Source of the DNA: Pantoea sp. WMus005 | Lineage (GTDB): Bacteria > Pseudomonadota > Gammaproteobacteria > Enterobacterales > Enterobacteriaceae | Reading direction: 5' to 3' | DNA: 64,000 bases | NCBI RefSeq assembly: GCF_013415305.1 | Contig: NZ_JACBXU010000001.1 | Coordinates: 620,001-684,000, forward strand | In this document: in pieces, positions 51,640-60,202 of the stretch | Layout: every line of letters starts with the position of its first letter | Position numbering within the stretch: the first letter of the stretch is position 1 | Notes under the pieces: model-generated | Databases searched by the model: none | Told to the model about the DNA's origin: nothing | Seen by the model: only the letters and a program-made list of their open reading frames with translations | Translations under genes and position numbers: made by a program

Positions 51640-52059
51640 GGCGCGGCCTCAATGTTACGAAAGAGTTAATTCTGGAGTCTACACAGGCCATAAAAGGTTG
51701 CTGAGGCAGCGTGCTGAAACGTGACCCGCTTCGCCTGTGAGAGTACGGAAGCGTGCGCTGGCGCAGAGTTTTTCGGGGTTGCCTGTTTACAACAGGAAAA
51801 CGATTGCGCGGGATCGGTGCATTGCACCATAATCGCGCCCTGTTTTGATTCGGAATCTTCTTAGACGCGTCCGGCGCTGCCAGGTAATCGATTGCGTCGG
51901 CAGATGGCATGGCAATTGCTTTGGGCAGTGGGTAAGACAGGGATTTCAGGCGATTCTGGCACGCACGCAGGCGGCAGCCGTTATCAACGTCCCAAAAACA
52001 GAATAAATCAGCATGCAAACCCCTTTGGCAAGTGAGACTGATGTCTCCTGTATTGAGAG
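51640..52059. other. Intergenic region between response regulator and purine permease
   Basis: 420 bp without a supported gene. It carries a PurR-like site (51794-51809) and a small hairpin GAGAC-TGAT-GTCTC at 52034-52047 just before the permease ribosome site. A minus-strand frame across it is a compositional shadow. Confidence 0.5.
51794..51809. promoter_or_regulatory. Possible PurR operator
   Basis: AGGAAAACGATTGCGC fits the PurR consensus ANGCAANCGNTTNCNT at 9 of 11 specified positions. It is 250 bp before a purine-type permease gene, which makes purine repression plausible. Confidence 0.4.
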
Positions 52060-53361
52060 ATGATGATGTTAGAAAAACTATTCAAACTCAAAGCGCATAA
52101 CACCACGGTTCGTACCGAGATTATCGCCGGGATCACCACCTTCCTGGCGATGGCGTATATTCTGTTTGTAAACCCGAGCATTCTGGGCGCGACAGGCATG
52201 GACAAGGGCGCGGTGTTTGTCGCCACCTGTCTGGCGGCGGCGATTGGTTGCGCGCTGATGGGGCTGATAGCCAACTACCCGATTGCGCTGGCACCGGGCA
52301 TGGGGCTTAACGCCTTCTTCACTTACACCGTCGTGCTGCACATGGGCTACACGTGGCAGATTGCGCTGGGCGCGGTGTTTCTCTCGGCGGTGATTTTCTT
52401 CGCGATGTCACTGTTTAAAATCCGTGAGTGGATTATTGCCAGTATCCCGCTGCCGCTGCGCGCCGGGATTGGTGCCGGTATCGGGCTGTTCCTGGCGATT
52501 ATTGCACTGGAAGGGGCGGGCATTGTGGTCGCTAACCCGGCCACGCTGGTGGGTATTGGCGATCTGACCAAACCTGGCCCGCTGCTGGCGATGCTGGGCT
52601 TTGTGGTGATCGTGGTACTGGAAGCGCGTCGCGTAACCGGTGCGGTGCTGATCGGCATTCTGCTGGTGACCTTTATCTCCATGGGCATTGGCCTGTCGCC
52701 GTTTGCGGGTGTCTTCTCTGCGCCGCCGTCGATTGCACCGACCTTTATGCAGCTGGATATCGCCGGGGCGTTTAACGTTGGCCTGATCAGCGTGATTTTT
52801 GCCTTCCTGTTTGTCGATGTGTTTGATAACACCGGCACGCTGCTGGGCGTGACCAAACGCGCCGGTCTGGCGGATGAGCAGGGCAACGTGCCGAAGATGG
52901 GCCGCGCGCTGATTGCTGACAGTGCGGCTGCGCTGTTTGGTTCACTGCTCGGCACCTCGACCACGACCAGTTATGTGGAGTCTGCGGCGGGCGTGAGTGC
53001 CGGTGGCCGTACCGGACTGACCGCGATTGTGGTCGGTGTGCTGTTCCTGCTGGCGCTGTTCTTCTCGCCGCTGGCCTCCAGCGTGCCGGTTTATGCCACT
53101 GCGCCTGCGCTGCTGTTTGTGGCGGTGCTGATGGCCTCCGGTCTGGCTGATATTGACTGGAAAGATATTACAACTGCCGCGCCGGTCACCGTCACCGCGC
53201 TGACTATGCCGCTGACCTATTCGATCGCTAACGGCATCGCGTTTGGTTTTATTACCTGGACGCTGGTGAAACTGCTCAGCGGTCGTGTGAAAGAGGTGAA
53301 TGCGGCGCTGGTGATTCTGTCGATTCTGTTTGTAATTAAGCTGGGATGGCTGAGTGCTTAG
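52060..53361 (+). CDS. NCS2-family purine permease (AdeP-like)
   Basis: A 433-residue permease with about twelve to fourteen membrane segments. It follows E. coli AdeP/AdeQ closely, for instance TTVRTEIIAGITTFLAMAYILFVNPSIL, ALAPGMGLNAFFTYTVV, VFDNTGTLLGVTKRAGL and TSYVESAAGVSAGGRTGL. AdeP-type proteins are proton-coupled high-affinity adenine importers. The GhxP/GhxQ guanine-hypoxanthine clade is less similar at these blocks. Three ATGs in tandem (52060, 52063, 52066) follow GAGAG. The next feature is the inverted GC-rich repeat pair, so there is no co-transcribed gene. Confidence 0.88.
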   Translation: MMMLEKLFKLKAHNTTVRTEIIAGITTFLAMAYILFVNPSILGATGMDKGAVFVATCLAAAIGCALMGLIANYPIALAPGMGLNAFFTYTVVLHMGYTWQIALGAVFLSAVIFFAMSLFKIREWIIASIPLPLRAGIGAGIGLFLAIIALEGAGIVVANPATLVGIGDLTKPGPLLAMLGFVVIVVLEARRVTGAVLIGILLVTFISMGIGLSPFAGVFSAPPSIAPTFMQLDIAGAFNVGLISVIFAFLFVDVFDNTGTLLGVTKRAGLADEQGNVPKMGRALIADSAAALFGSLLGTSTTTSYVESAAGVSAGGRTGLTAIVVGVLFLLALFFSPLASSVPVYATAPALLFVAVLMASGLADIDWKDITTAAPVTVTALTMPLTYSIANGIAFGFITWTLVKLLSGRVKEVNAALVILSILFVIKLGWLSA

Positions 53362-53422
53362 CTGTTGCCTGGCGGCAGGGATGTTACGCCTTGCGGCGGG
53401 CTGGCGCTGAGCGGGTTACGCT

Positions 53423-53672
53423 GAGAAGGTTACGCCCGCCAGGCGGTGGGGAGTTTCAGGTCGCCCGTGCAGGCGGACGCGTCAAGGGGCGGACGCCCGC
53501 CCCTTAACAATCCCGGCGTCCGGCTGCCTGCGCGCCCCGCTTCGCGGGGTGCCTTCGTCACGCCCTGCGGCCCACGGACCGTCCGGACGCGCCATCCCTG
53601 GCGCGAACCGTCCTTTCGCCGACGTCCTGTCGGCTCATCCTCGCCTCCGGTTGTTCCTCAGCGCTTCGGATG
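53423..53672 (+). repeat. GC-rich structured repeat, copy A
   Basis: A roughly 250-bp element built of successive hairpins: AAGGGGC/GCCCCTT near 53486-53505, CCCCGC-TTC-GCGGGG near 53535-53550, CGCGCCA-TCCC-TGGCGCG (53588-53605) and GCCGAC/GTCGGC (53618-53634). It shares boundary blocks (GAGAAGG, GTTTCAG, CTCAGCG) and the motif GACGCGCCATCCCTGGCGCG with an inverted copy at 53789-54044. No gene fits it. Confidence 0.75.
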
Positions 53673-53788
53673 CCTCTCACAAACCCTCGTCTGTGAGTTT
53701 TTTGAGCTGTCTGCTGCCTGAAGACCTTTTCTGAGACGTAAAGCGATAACGTACTCAACACAAAAAGAAGAGATAAAAGCGGGGAAGG

Positions 53789-54044
53789 AGGCCGTCAGAA
53801 CCGCTGAGCGGATGAGGGATTTCAGGACGAGCGGCAGGGATGCCGCGAAGAGGCGGGTTCGCGCCAGGGATGGCGCGTCCCGGCGGTCCGTAAGAAATCC
53901 GGAAGAGGCGAAGGAACCGCGAAGCGGCGGTGAAGCAGGCCGGAGCCCGGGGTCAAGGGGGCGCGGCGACTGGCGCCCCCTTGTGGGTCGCCTGCAGAGA
54001 CGTGACTGAAACTGCCCAATCCGCCAGGCGAACGAAACCTTCTC
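53789..54044 (-). repeat. GC-rich structured repeat, copy B (inverted)
   Basis: The inverted, diverged partner of copy A. Its 53856-53879 segment is identical over 24 bases to 53586-53609 of copy A (opposite strand). Other hairpins differ in sequence but stay paired: GCGGCA/TGCCGC replaces GCCGAC/GTCGGC, AAGGGGGC/GCCCCCTT replaces AAGGGGC/GCCCCTT, and CCGC-TTC-GCGG replaces CCCCGC-TTC-GCGGGG. About 115 bp separate the two copies. Short reading frames across it are compositional. Confidence 0.75.
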
Positions 54045-54091
54045 ATAGCCCGTTCGCGCAGCGAACACCACCCTCGCCAGCAGCGAAAAAC

Positions 54092-55546
54092 TTACCTGAA
54101 AGGCGGCTCATTAAACGTCCGCAGCTTCCGCGAATGCAGCTTATCGCCTTCGGCGCGCAGCAGCTCAACCGCATGGATACCAATCTGCAGATGCTCTGAA
54201 ATCGCCCCCTCATAGAAGCGGTTTGCCTGACCCGGCAGCTTGATCTCGCCGTGCAGCGGCTTGTCGGAAACGCACAGCAGCGTGCCGTAGGGCACCCGGA
54301 AGCGATAACCCTGTGCGGCAATGGTGGCGCTCTCCATATCGACCGCGACGGCACGGCTCAGGTTAAAGCGCAGGGCTGACGCAGAGTAGCGCAGTTCCCA
54401 GTTGCGATCGTCCGTGGTGACCACGGTGCCGGTGCGCAGTCGCTGCTTCACTTCTTCACCTGGCATATTGCTGACGGCTTTCGTGGCGTCATACAGCGCA
54501 CGCTGGACTTCGGCAATGCTTGGCACCGGGATGTCGGGCGGCAGGACGCTATCGAGCACGTGATCGTCGCGCAGATAGGCGTGGGCCAGCACATAATCGC
54601 CAATTCGCTGGCTTTCACGCAGGCCGCCACAGTGACCAATCATCAGCCAGGCGTGGGGTCGCATTACTGCCAGGTGATCGCAGATGGTTTTGGCATTCGA
54701 CGGGCCAACACCGATATTGATCAGTGTAATGCCGCGACGATTCGGTGAGGTGAGGTGCCAGGCTGGCATCTGGTGCTTCTTCCACGCCAGGTCAGAGAGC
54801 ATCGACTCGCTATCGGCGGTGTCGGCGGTCAGCACCACATCACCGGCGCAGGCCAGGCTGTCATAAGGGGTATTGGGATCGCGCACCTGTTCGATCGCCC
54901 AGCGCACAAACTCATCAACATAGCGGGTGTAGTTGGTGAACAGTACAAACGGCTGGAAGTGCTCCACGCTGGTGCCGGTGTAGTGACGCAGACGGGCCAG
55001 TGAAAAGTCGGTGCGCAGCGCGTCAAAGTGCGACAGCGGGAATTTGGCGTCAGCGTGGAACAGACCATCGGTGGTCTCATCGCCAATCTGCGACAGTTCG
55101 GTGGTCGGGAAGTGGCGCGCGATACCGGCGCTCATGGTGCGATCCAGTGACAGATCGGAGCCGTCGATCACGTAAGGATAGGGGATCTCCTGGCTGGACG
55201 GCCCCACGTCGATCTCCAGCTGATACTCCTTCTCCAGCATCTGAAGCTGTTCCGAAATGTAGTGACGCAGCAACGCCGGACGGGTAACCGTGGTGCTGTA
55301 GCTACCGGTGTGGGTGAAACGTCCCCAGGCACGCGTGCGGTTCTGTTGTGGACCTTCACCGTGCCAGGTAATGCGCAGCTCCGGGTAGACAAACAGTCCC
55401 CTGGCGCGATCGGCCTCGTCGGGCAGCGTGCCGTTTTCGGTAAAGACTTTAATCGCCGCGCGCAGCGCATCAACGGCACCGTCGTACAGGCGTTCAAGTT
55501 CATCCAGCGCCTGCTGGCTGGTCAGGTTTTTCCGTAATGTCGGCAT
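54092..55546 (-). CDS. amn: AMP nucleosidase
   Basis: A 484-residue AMP nucleosidase, the same length as E. coli Amn; it splits AMP to adenine and ribose 5-phosphate. The C-terminal phosphorylase-like domain has VNIGVGPSNAKT-type text (INIGVGPSNAKTICDHLAV), MIGHCGGLRESQ, DMESATIAAQGYRF and ends in RKLRTFNEPPFR. The start was placed at MPTLRKN (55546), behind GGAAGGAGAAACC; the frame extends nine codons further without a ribosome site. An adenine-type permease lies just downstream, so adenine uptake and adenine release are neighbours. Confidence 0.97.
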   Translation of the reverse strand: MPTLRKNLTSQQALDELERLYDGAVDALRAAIKVFTENGTLPDEADRARGLFVYPELRITWHGEGPQQNRTRAWGRFTHTGSYSTTVTRPALLRHYISEQLQMLEKEYQLEIDVGPSSQEIPYPYVIDGSDLSLDRTMSAGIARHFPTTELSQIGDETTDGLFHADAKFPLSHFDALRTDFSLARLRHYTGTSVEHFQPFVLFTNYTRYVDEFVRWAIEQVRDPNTPYDSLACAGDVVLTADTADSESMLSDLAWKKHQMPAWHLTSPNRRGITLINIGVGPSNAKTICDHLAVMRPHAWLMIGHCGGLRESQRIGDYVLAHAYLRDDHVLDSVLPPDIPVPSIAEVQRALYDATKAVSNMPGEEVKQRLRTGTVVTTDDRNWELRYSASALRFNLSRAVAVDMESATIAAQGYRFRVPYGTLLCVSDKPLHGEIKLPGQANRFYEGAISEHLQIGIHAVELLRAEGDKLHSRKLRTFNEPPFR

Positions 55547-56007
55547 GGTTTCTCCTTCCATTTTTTTCCGCAATTTGCCCCAAGCTTAGCGGGTTTGTTG
55601 CAGAGATTGGTGAAGAATCTGTGATCGCCTTTTTTTTGCACTAACGGCGAAGATAATCTGAGCAGTGCTGTTTTAAGAAAGAATCCGGCGCCCTTAAATC
55701 CATTAAGAAAATCTTTACTATTTCAGAAAAGAATCGCCATATTCAAATGCGATTCAGATAACAAAAGAGTGGCAAAGCAGGCAGCGGCAAAGCATTAACA
55801 TCGGGTCATAACGTCAGGGAAATAATCAGGTTTGCTACAGCGGACGGGGCAGTGAGGCAGAATCTGCCGTAACGGGATTAAAAAGTTTGTAACCATGATT
55901 AATTTGCACCGGAAAGACTTTGCATATTTCTCTGCCCCCTATCATCATTAGATCTCGTCTGTCACTTCTGATTTGGTAATCCTTTGCAAAATCCTGGCGT
56001 AGCAGTG
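55547..56007. other. Divergent promoter region amn/yeeO
   Basis: 460 bp without a gene. It is AT-richer than its surroundings and must hold both promoters. A direct repeat GGCAAAGCA occurs at 55771-55779 and 55786-55794. I looked for a Pho box upstream of amn, known to be PhoB-controlled in E. coli, and did not find a convincing one. Confidence 0.5.
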
Positions 56008-57417
56008 ATGCAGGCGATCAAACGCACGGCGTGGTATCCGAAACGCCGCTCGTATCGCACGCTCTACTGGCGTGAAATATCGCCATTAGCAGTGCCTATC
56101 TTCTTCGAGAACGCCTGTGTGCTGTTGATGGGCGTACTGAGCACCTTCCTGGTCAGCTGGCTGGGTAAAGAGGCGATGGCGGGCGTTGGCCTTGCCGACA
56201 GCTTCAACATGGTGATCATCTCGTTCTTTGCTGCCATCGATCTCGGTACCACGGTAGTGGTGGCGTTCAGCCTGGCAAAACGCAACGGCAAGCGCGCGCG
56301 CGCCGCCACGCGTCAGTCGCTGGCCATGATGACGATACTCGCCTTTGTGCTGGTGATCGCCATTGAGTTCTGGGGCCACCTGATTGTTGATGCAATCGCT
56401 GGTGCGGCCGATCCTAAAGTGAAAGCGCTGGCGCTGAGCTATCTGCAGACCTCTGCCTGGAGCTATCCGGCTGCCGCCATTACGCTGATCGGCAGCGGGG
56501 CGCTGCGCGGTGCAGGCAACACCAAGATTCCGATGCTGATTAACGGCGGCATGAACATCCTGAACATCATCATCAGTAGCGTGCTGATTTATGGCTGCTT
56601 CTCGTGGGAGGGATTAGGGTTTGTCGGAGCCGGACTCGGGCTGACCATCACCCGCTACATCGGGGCGATCGCGGTGATTTACGTGCTGATGATCGGCTTC
56701 AACGCCTCACTGAAAATCACGCTGTCGAGCTATTTCCGGCGCTGGAACAGCAGCATTCTGATGGAAGTTTTAGGTATCGGTGTGCCAGCCAGCATCGAGT
56801 CTGTGCTGTTCAACGGCGGTAAACTGCTGACTCAGGTGTTTGTGGCTGGCATGGGTACAAGCGAAATTGCCGGTAACTTCATCGCGTTCTCGGTAGCGTC
56901 CCTGATTAACCTGCCGGGCAATGCGCTGGGTTCAGCATCCACCATTATTACCGGCACCCGTCTGGGCAGAAATCAGGTGTTTCAGGCTGAGCGTCAGGTG
57001 CGCCATGTCTTCTGGCTGGCGACGTTGTGTCTGAGCGTGATAGCGCTGCTGACGGTTCCCCTGGCCGGGGTGCTGGCGCGTTTCTACACCAGCGATCCAG
57101 AGGTGATCAATGTGACGAAGCATTTGCTCTGGCTTAACGCGCTGTTTATGCCGCTGTGGGCCGCGTCATGGGTGCTGCCCGCCGGACTTAAGGGCGCGCG
57201 TGATGCACGTTACACCATGTATGTCTCGATGTTCAGCATGTGGTGCGCCCGTGTGGTGGTTGGTTATTTGCTTGGCATTGTGCTGGGGATGGGCGTCACT
57301 GGTGTCTGGCTGGGGATGTTCCTCGACTGGACGGTGCGCGGCATCTTCTTCTGGTGGCGGCTCAACAGTGGTAAGTGGCTCAATCGCTACCGGAAGATGA
57401 TCGCCAAAACCGGTTAG
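56008..57417 (+). CDS. yeeO: MATE-family efflux transporter, YeeO orthologue
   Basis: A 469-residue MATE transporter with twelve membrane segments. The N-terminal block REISPLAVPIFFENACVLLMGVLSTFLVSWLGK and the blocks GSGALRGAGNTKIPMLINGG and ASWVLPAGLKGARDARY are nearly the same as in E. coli YeeO, described as exporting FMN/FAD and also dipeptides. The start was placed at ATG 56008; a TTG at 55984 would add eight residues. Neither has a strong ribosome site. Its position next to amn and an asparagine tRNA matches the E. coli order. Confidence 0.88.
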   Translation: MQAIKRTAWYPKRRSYRTLYWREISPLAVPIFFENACVLLMGVLSTFLVSWLGKEAMAGVGLADSFNMVIISFFAAIDLGTTVVVAFSLAKRNGKRARAATRQSLAMMTILAFVLVIAIEFWGHLIVDAIAGAADPKVKALALSYLQTSAWSYPAAAITLIGSGALRGAGNTKIPMLINGGMNILNIIISSVLIYGCFSWEGLGFVGAGLGLTITRYIGAIAVIYVLMIGFNASLKITLSSYFRRWNSSILMEVLGIGVPASIESVLFNGGKLLTQVFVAGMGTSEIAGNFIAFSVASLINLPGNALGSASTIITGTRLGRNQVFQAERQVRHVFWLATLCLSVIALLTVPLAGVLARFYTSDPEVINVTKHLLWLNALFMPLWAASWVLPAGLKGARDARYTMYVSMFSMWCARVVVGYLLGIVLGMGVTGVWLGMFLDWTVRGIFFWWRLNSGKWLNRYRKMIAKTG

Positions 57418-57427
57418 CGTTCTGCTT

Positions 57428-57455
57428 ACGCCTTCCCTGATCCCGGGGAAGGCGT
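57428..57455 (+). terminator. Hairpin after yeeO
   Basis: ACGCCTTCCC and GGGAAGGCGT pair over 10 bp with an 8-nt loop, ten bases after the stop. There is no strong T-run, so termination efficiency is uncertain. Confidence 0.6.
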
Positions 57456-57610
57456 CAACTCTCATTCCCGCCCCAAAAAATAACATCTCCGTCACATCTC
57501 CAGACTTCCGGTCCTAAATTCAGACAGTTGCACAAAGCCAGCCTCGCCGGACAGGGTTAGCGTAACGCCTGCTGCGCACTGACGCAGAGACTACTTATCA
57601 AGGTGACCCT

Positions 57611-58723
57611 ATGATCCGTCCTAAAACGGCGCTGGCGCTCCTGCCGCTGCTGTGTAGCTGCCCGCTGTGGGCGACAACCTTTGTCTATGTGTCGAATGCT
57701 GAATCCGGCACCGTTTCACGCTATCAGCTCAGTGAGGCGAACGGCAGCCTGCAATGGCGGGGCGATACGCCGGCCGGAAAAAAAATCATGCCGCTGGCGG
57801 CCAGCCCGGATGGTAAACATCTCTATGGTGCGCTGCGCAGTCCGCCTTATTCGATCATCAGCTGGCGCGTCACCGGCCCGCACGGCGATCTGAAGAAACT
57901 GGCGGTAACGCCGGTTGCAGCCAGCTTTCCGTGGATCACCACTGATAAGAGCGGGCGCTATCTGCTGGCCGCCTCCTATGACAGCGATATCGTCACCAGC
58001 AACCGGATTGATGACAAAGGGATTGTGACCGCTCAGGTCACGGGCGAGGTGAAAACCGGGCCACATGCTCATTCCGTCATCACCGACGTCACTAACCATT
58101 CACTCTACGTTGGCAATCTTGGCGCGGATCGGGTGCTGCAATATACCTTTGCCAGTGATGGAGCCATCACGCCGCTGGGCACCGGTTTTGTTCAGGGTGA
58201 GAAGAACAGCGGTGCGCGGCATTCGGTGATCTCGCCGGATAATCGTTTTCTCTATAACCTCGCGGAAATGAGCGGCACCATCACCCAGTTCCGGCGCGCG
58301 GCGGATGGCTCACTAACAGAGCTGAAACGCTGGCCGAATGCGGTGGCGAAGAAATATAACCTGCAGCATGGCGAGCAGCGCCCGGCGGGTTACAGCGATC
58401 CGACGCCGCGCATCTGGGCGGCAGACATCAAAATTACGCCGGATGGACAATTTATTTACGTAACCGAGCGCACCTCCAGTACCGTCAGCGGTTACCGGGT
58501 AGATAAACAGTCGGGCGAGTTAACGCTCATCGGCAGCTGGCCAGTGGAAAAACAGCCGCGCAGTATAGCTATTGATGCGCAGGGCAAATGGCTGATCGCC
58601 AGCGGAGAGAAGAGTGCCGTGATTGGCAGCTACGCTATCGATCCTGCCAGCGGCGAACTCAAACGGGTCGCTGAAGCGCCGGCCGGTAAAGGCGCGAACT
58701 GGGTGACGCTGATAAGGCAGTAA
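57611..58723 (+). CDS. Secreted lactonase-family beta-propeller protein
   Basis: A 370-residue seven-bladed propeller of the 6-phosphogluconolactonase-like lactonase family. Unlike cytoplasmic Pgl it begins with a signal peptide (MIRPKTALALLPLLCSCPLWA), so it should be periplasmic. The blade motifs FVYVSNAESGTVSRYQL, LYVGNLGADRVLQYTF and QFIYVTERTSSTVSGYRVDKQSGEL are typical, and HSVISPDNRFLYN holds a conserved His region. The substrate is unknown; a sugar lactone in the periplasm is the likely one. The last residues read GKGANWVTLIRQ, a usual ending. Confidence 0.85.
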   Translation: MIRPKTALALLPLLCSCPLWATTFVYVSNAESGTVSRYQLSEANGSLQWRGDTPAGKKIMPLAASPDGKHLYGALRSPPYSIISWRVTGPHGDLKKLAVTPVAASFPWITTDKSGRYLLAASYDSDIVTSNRIDDKGIVTAQVTGEVKTGPHAHSVITDVTNHSLYVGNLGADRVLQYTFASDGAITPLGTGFVQGEKNSGARHSVISPDNRFLYNLAEMSGTITQFRRAADGSLTELKRWPNAVAKKYNLQHGEQRPAGYSDPTPRIWAADIKITPDGQFIYVTERTSSTVSGYRVDKQSGELTLIGSWPVEKQPRSIAIDAQGKWLIASGEKSAVIGSYAIDPASGELKRVAEAPAGKGANWVTLIRQ

Positions 58724-58763
58724 CAGGCCAGTGTCTGGTGCTGGCTAATTGGCCAGGCAGGTG

Positions 58764-58787
58764 GCTTATGCCATTTCCGGCATAAGC
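58764..58787 (+). terminator. Hairpin after the lactonase gene
   Basis: GCTTATGCC-ATTTCC-GGCATAAGC forms a perfect 9-bp stem 40 bp after the stop codon. A short T5 appears a few bases further, so it is a probable terminator. Confidence 0.6.
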
Positions 58788-58863
58788 AGCGCAGAAATTT
58801 TTGCTTCAGATTGCGCGCGCAAGCAGGTTTACTCAGGTTATTAACTGATGCGGAGAACCTGAG

Positions 58864-59019
58864 ATGAAACAGAAACTGATAGCCTGGTTTGAACAGCTGC
58901 TGAACGGCTCTGCCGGGAATGCGCATAGCCATGACATTCACGTGGAACTCCTGCTGCCGCTGAGTCAGCTGTATGGACTGGAATATTATCCGGCAGTGCA
59001 TCGTTATCATGAAAAGTAG
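58864..59019 (+). CDS. Small 51-residue hypothetical protein
   Basis: An ORF of 52 codons with GGAGAA 8-9 nt before the ATG. It encodes MKQKLIAWFEQLLNGSAGNA, then a His-containing segment HSHDIHVELLLPLSQLYGLE and a Tyr-rich tail ending in RYHEK. It looks like two short helices and is not recognised. It sits between the lactonase terminator and the tRNA terminator, so it would form its own small transcript. The codon use is like that of neighbouring genes. Confidence 0.5.
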   Translation: MKQKLIAWFEQLLNGSAGNAHSHDIHVELLLPLSQLYGLEYYPAVHRYHEK

Positions 59020-59035
59020 GGATCGGGTATAAAGC

Positions 59036-59068
59036 AAAAAGCCCGCTCAGGTTTCCCTGAGCGGGCTT
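59036..59068. terminator. Terminator of the tRNA-Asn gene (bidirectional)
   Basis: GCCCGCTCAGG-TTTC-CCTGAGCGGGC, a perfect 11-bp stem at 59041-59066. On the minus strand it is followed by TTTTTGC, ending the tRNA transcript; on the plus strand it can end the 51-residue gene. Confidence 0.88.
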
Positions 59069-59077
59069 CTCTAAATA

Positions 59078-59153
59078 TGGCTCCTCTGACTGGACTCGAA
59101 CCAGTGACATACGGATTAACAGTCCGCCGTTCTACCGACTGAACTACAGAGGA
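59078..59153 (-). tRNA. tRNA-Asn (anticodon GUU)
   Basis: 76 nt including encoded CCA on the minus strand. The acceptor stem TCCTCTG pairs with CAGAGGA, the D-arm has AGTTCAGTCGG, the anticodon loop reads CTGTTAA (GTT) and the T-arm holds GGTTCGAGTCC. The sequence looks the same as E. coli tRNA-Asn. Such tRNA genes are common integration sites of islands; no integrase is seen next to it here. Confidence 0.97.
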
Positions 59154-59256
59154 ATCGTTTGAACGAGGCGAATATTAACGGCGTCGCTCTAAGGTGTCAA
59201 CAGCAAAAAATACATTATCATTCAACTGGCTAGCTTTAACGCAAAGCGATCGTGAT

Positions 59257-60030
59257 TTAAGCAGTCTGAGCCGTATCACCAGCCATTCGGGTGAGCGGAT
59301 CCTGCTGGTAAAACTGGCGCAGATGCTGATACATGGCGGGAAAACGCTCGGCCAGCAAAACCGGAGCCGTAAAGAAATATTCAGAGAGCACGGCGAAGCA
59401 TTCAGCCGGATCGCTGGCAGCGTAAGGATCAATCGTGGCAGCCTGTTCGCCCACCAGTTCAACCTCACTCTCAATCTCTGCCATTGCGGCACGCAAATCT
59501 TTTTCCCACTGCGCCACGTCACGCAACGGTATCACCGGAACGCCGCTGGTATAACCGCTGCCGCGCGCATCCAGCTTGTGTGCGACTTCATGAATGACCA
59601 GATTAAAGCCGGACAGATCGAAAGAGTCCTGAATATCAAGCCAGTTGAGCACCACCGGCCCCTGGGTCCAGCTCTGCCCCGAGTGAACAGCAGGCGTGCT
59701 GTGAACCAGCCCATCTTCATCCTGCCAGTGGTCGTCAACTTCGAACGGTTCAGGATAGATCAGCACATCGTGAAAACCGTCCAGCCATTCCAGACCCAGT
59801 TTCAGCACCGGCAAAGAGAAGAGCAGGGCGATGCGCACGCTGCGCAGTTCATCCAGTTGTGCACCTTCAAGGGGAACCAGTTTTTTCTGTTGCAGAAAGC
59901 GCTTCGCCAGCTCAACGAGCGCCTGTTGTTCGGCATCACTGAGCGGGCTGAATACCGGCTGGGCAAGGCCCCGCTGCCACGGCAGCGCAGCCAGCATGTC
60001 ATCATGCGTTTTCCAGGGCCATTTAAACAT
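59257..60030 (-). CDS. mtfA: Mlc titration factor A, zinc metallopeptidase
   Basis: A 257-residue orthologue of E. coli MtfA (YeeI). The gluzincin motif is His147-Glu148-Val-Ala-His151 in [12 protein letters not shown], with the third ligand expected in [11 protein letters not shown]. MtfA binds the repressor Mlc and so relieves repression of ptsG, and it has a weak peptidase activity. The start was placed at MFKWPWK (60030) with GGGAG upstream; the frame upstream to 60096 lacks a ribosome site. The C-terminal tail is shorter than in E. coli. Confidence 0.95.
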   Translation of the reverse strand: MFKWPWKTHDDMLAALPWQRGLAQPVFSPLSDAEQQALVELAKRFLQQKKLVPLEGAQLDELRSVRIALLFSLPVLKLGLEWLDGFHDVLIYPEPFEVDDHWQDEDGLVHSTPAVHSGQSWTQGPVVLNWLDIQDSFDLSGFNLVIHEVAHKLDARGSGYTSGVPVIPLRDVAQWEKDLRAAMAEIESEVELVGEQAATIDPYAASDPAECFAVLSEYFFTAPVLLAERFPAMYQHLRQFYQQDPLTRMAGDTAQTA

Positions 60031-60202
60031 CGCAACTCCCGCACAGAACCGGACTATTTCGCTATCCTGACGCGCCAGACATAAAAATGCCAGCATCGAA
60101 TGCTGGCATCAACTATCTGAGTGCAGGGCTGAAGACTGTCTATTCAACCCGTTAGCGCGACCATTGTCTGTGATTAAACCCGCAAAGCTCAGGGCTGAGG
60201 CA

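Noticed and set aside
51640..52059. Purine riboswitch before the AdeP-like gene
   Set aside because: I looked for the conserved three-way junction with two kissing loops and did not find it; only a small hairpin is present.
53446..54199. Several 60-137-codon ORFs inside the structured repeat pair
   Set aside because: They follow GC-rich hairpins, contain no domain and are not kept in frame between the two copies.
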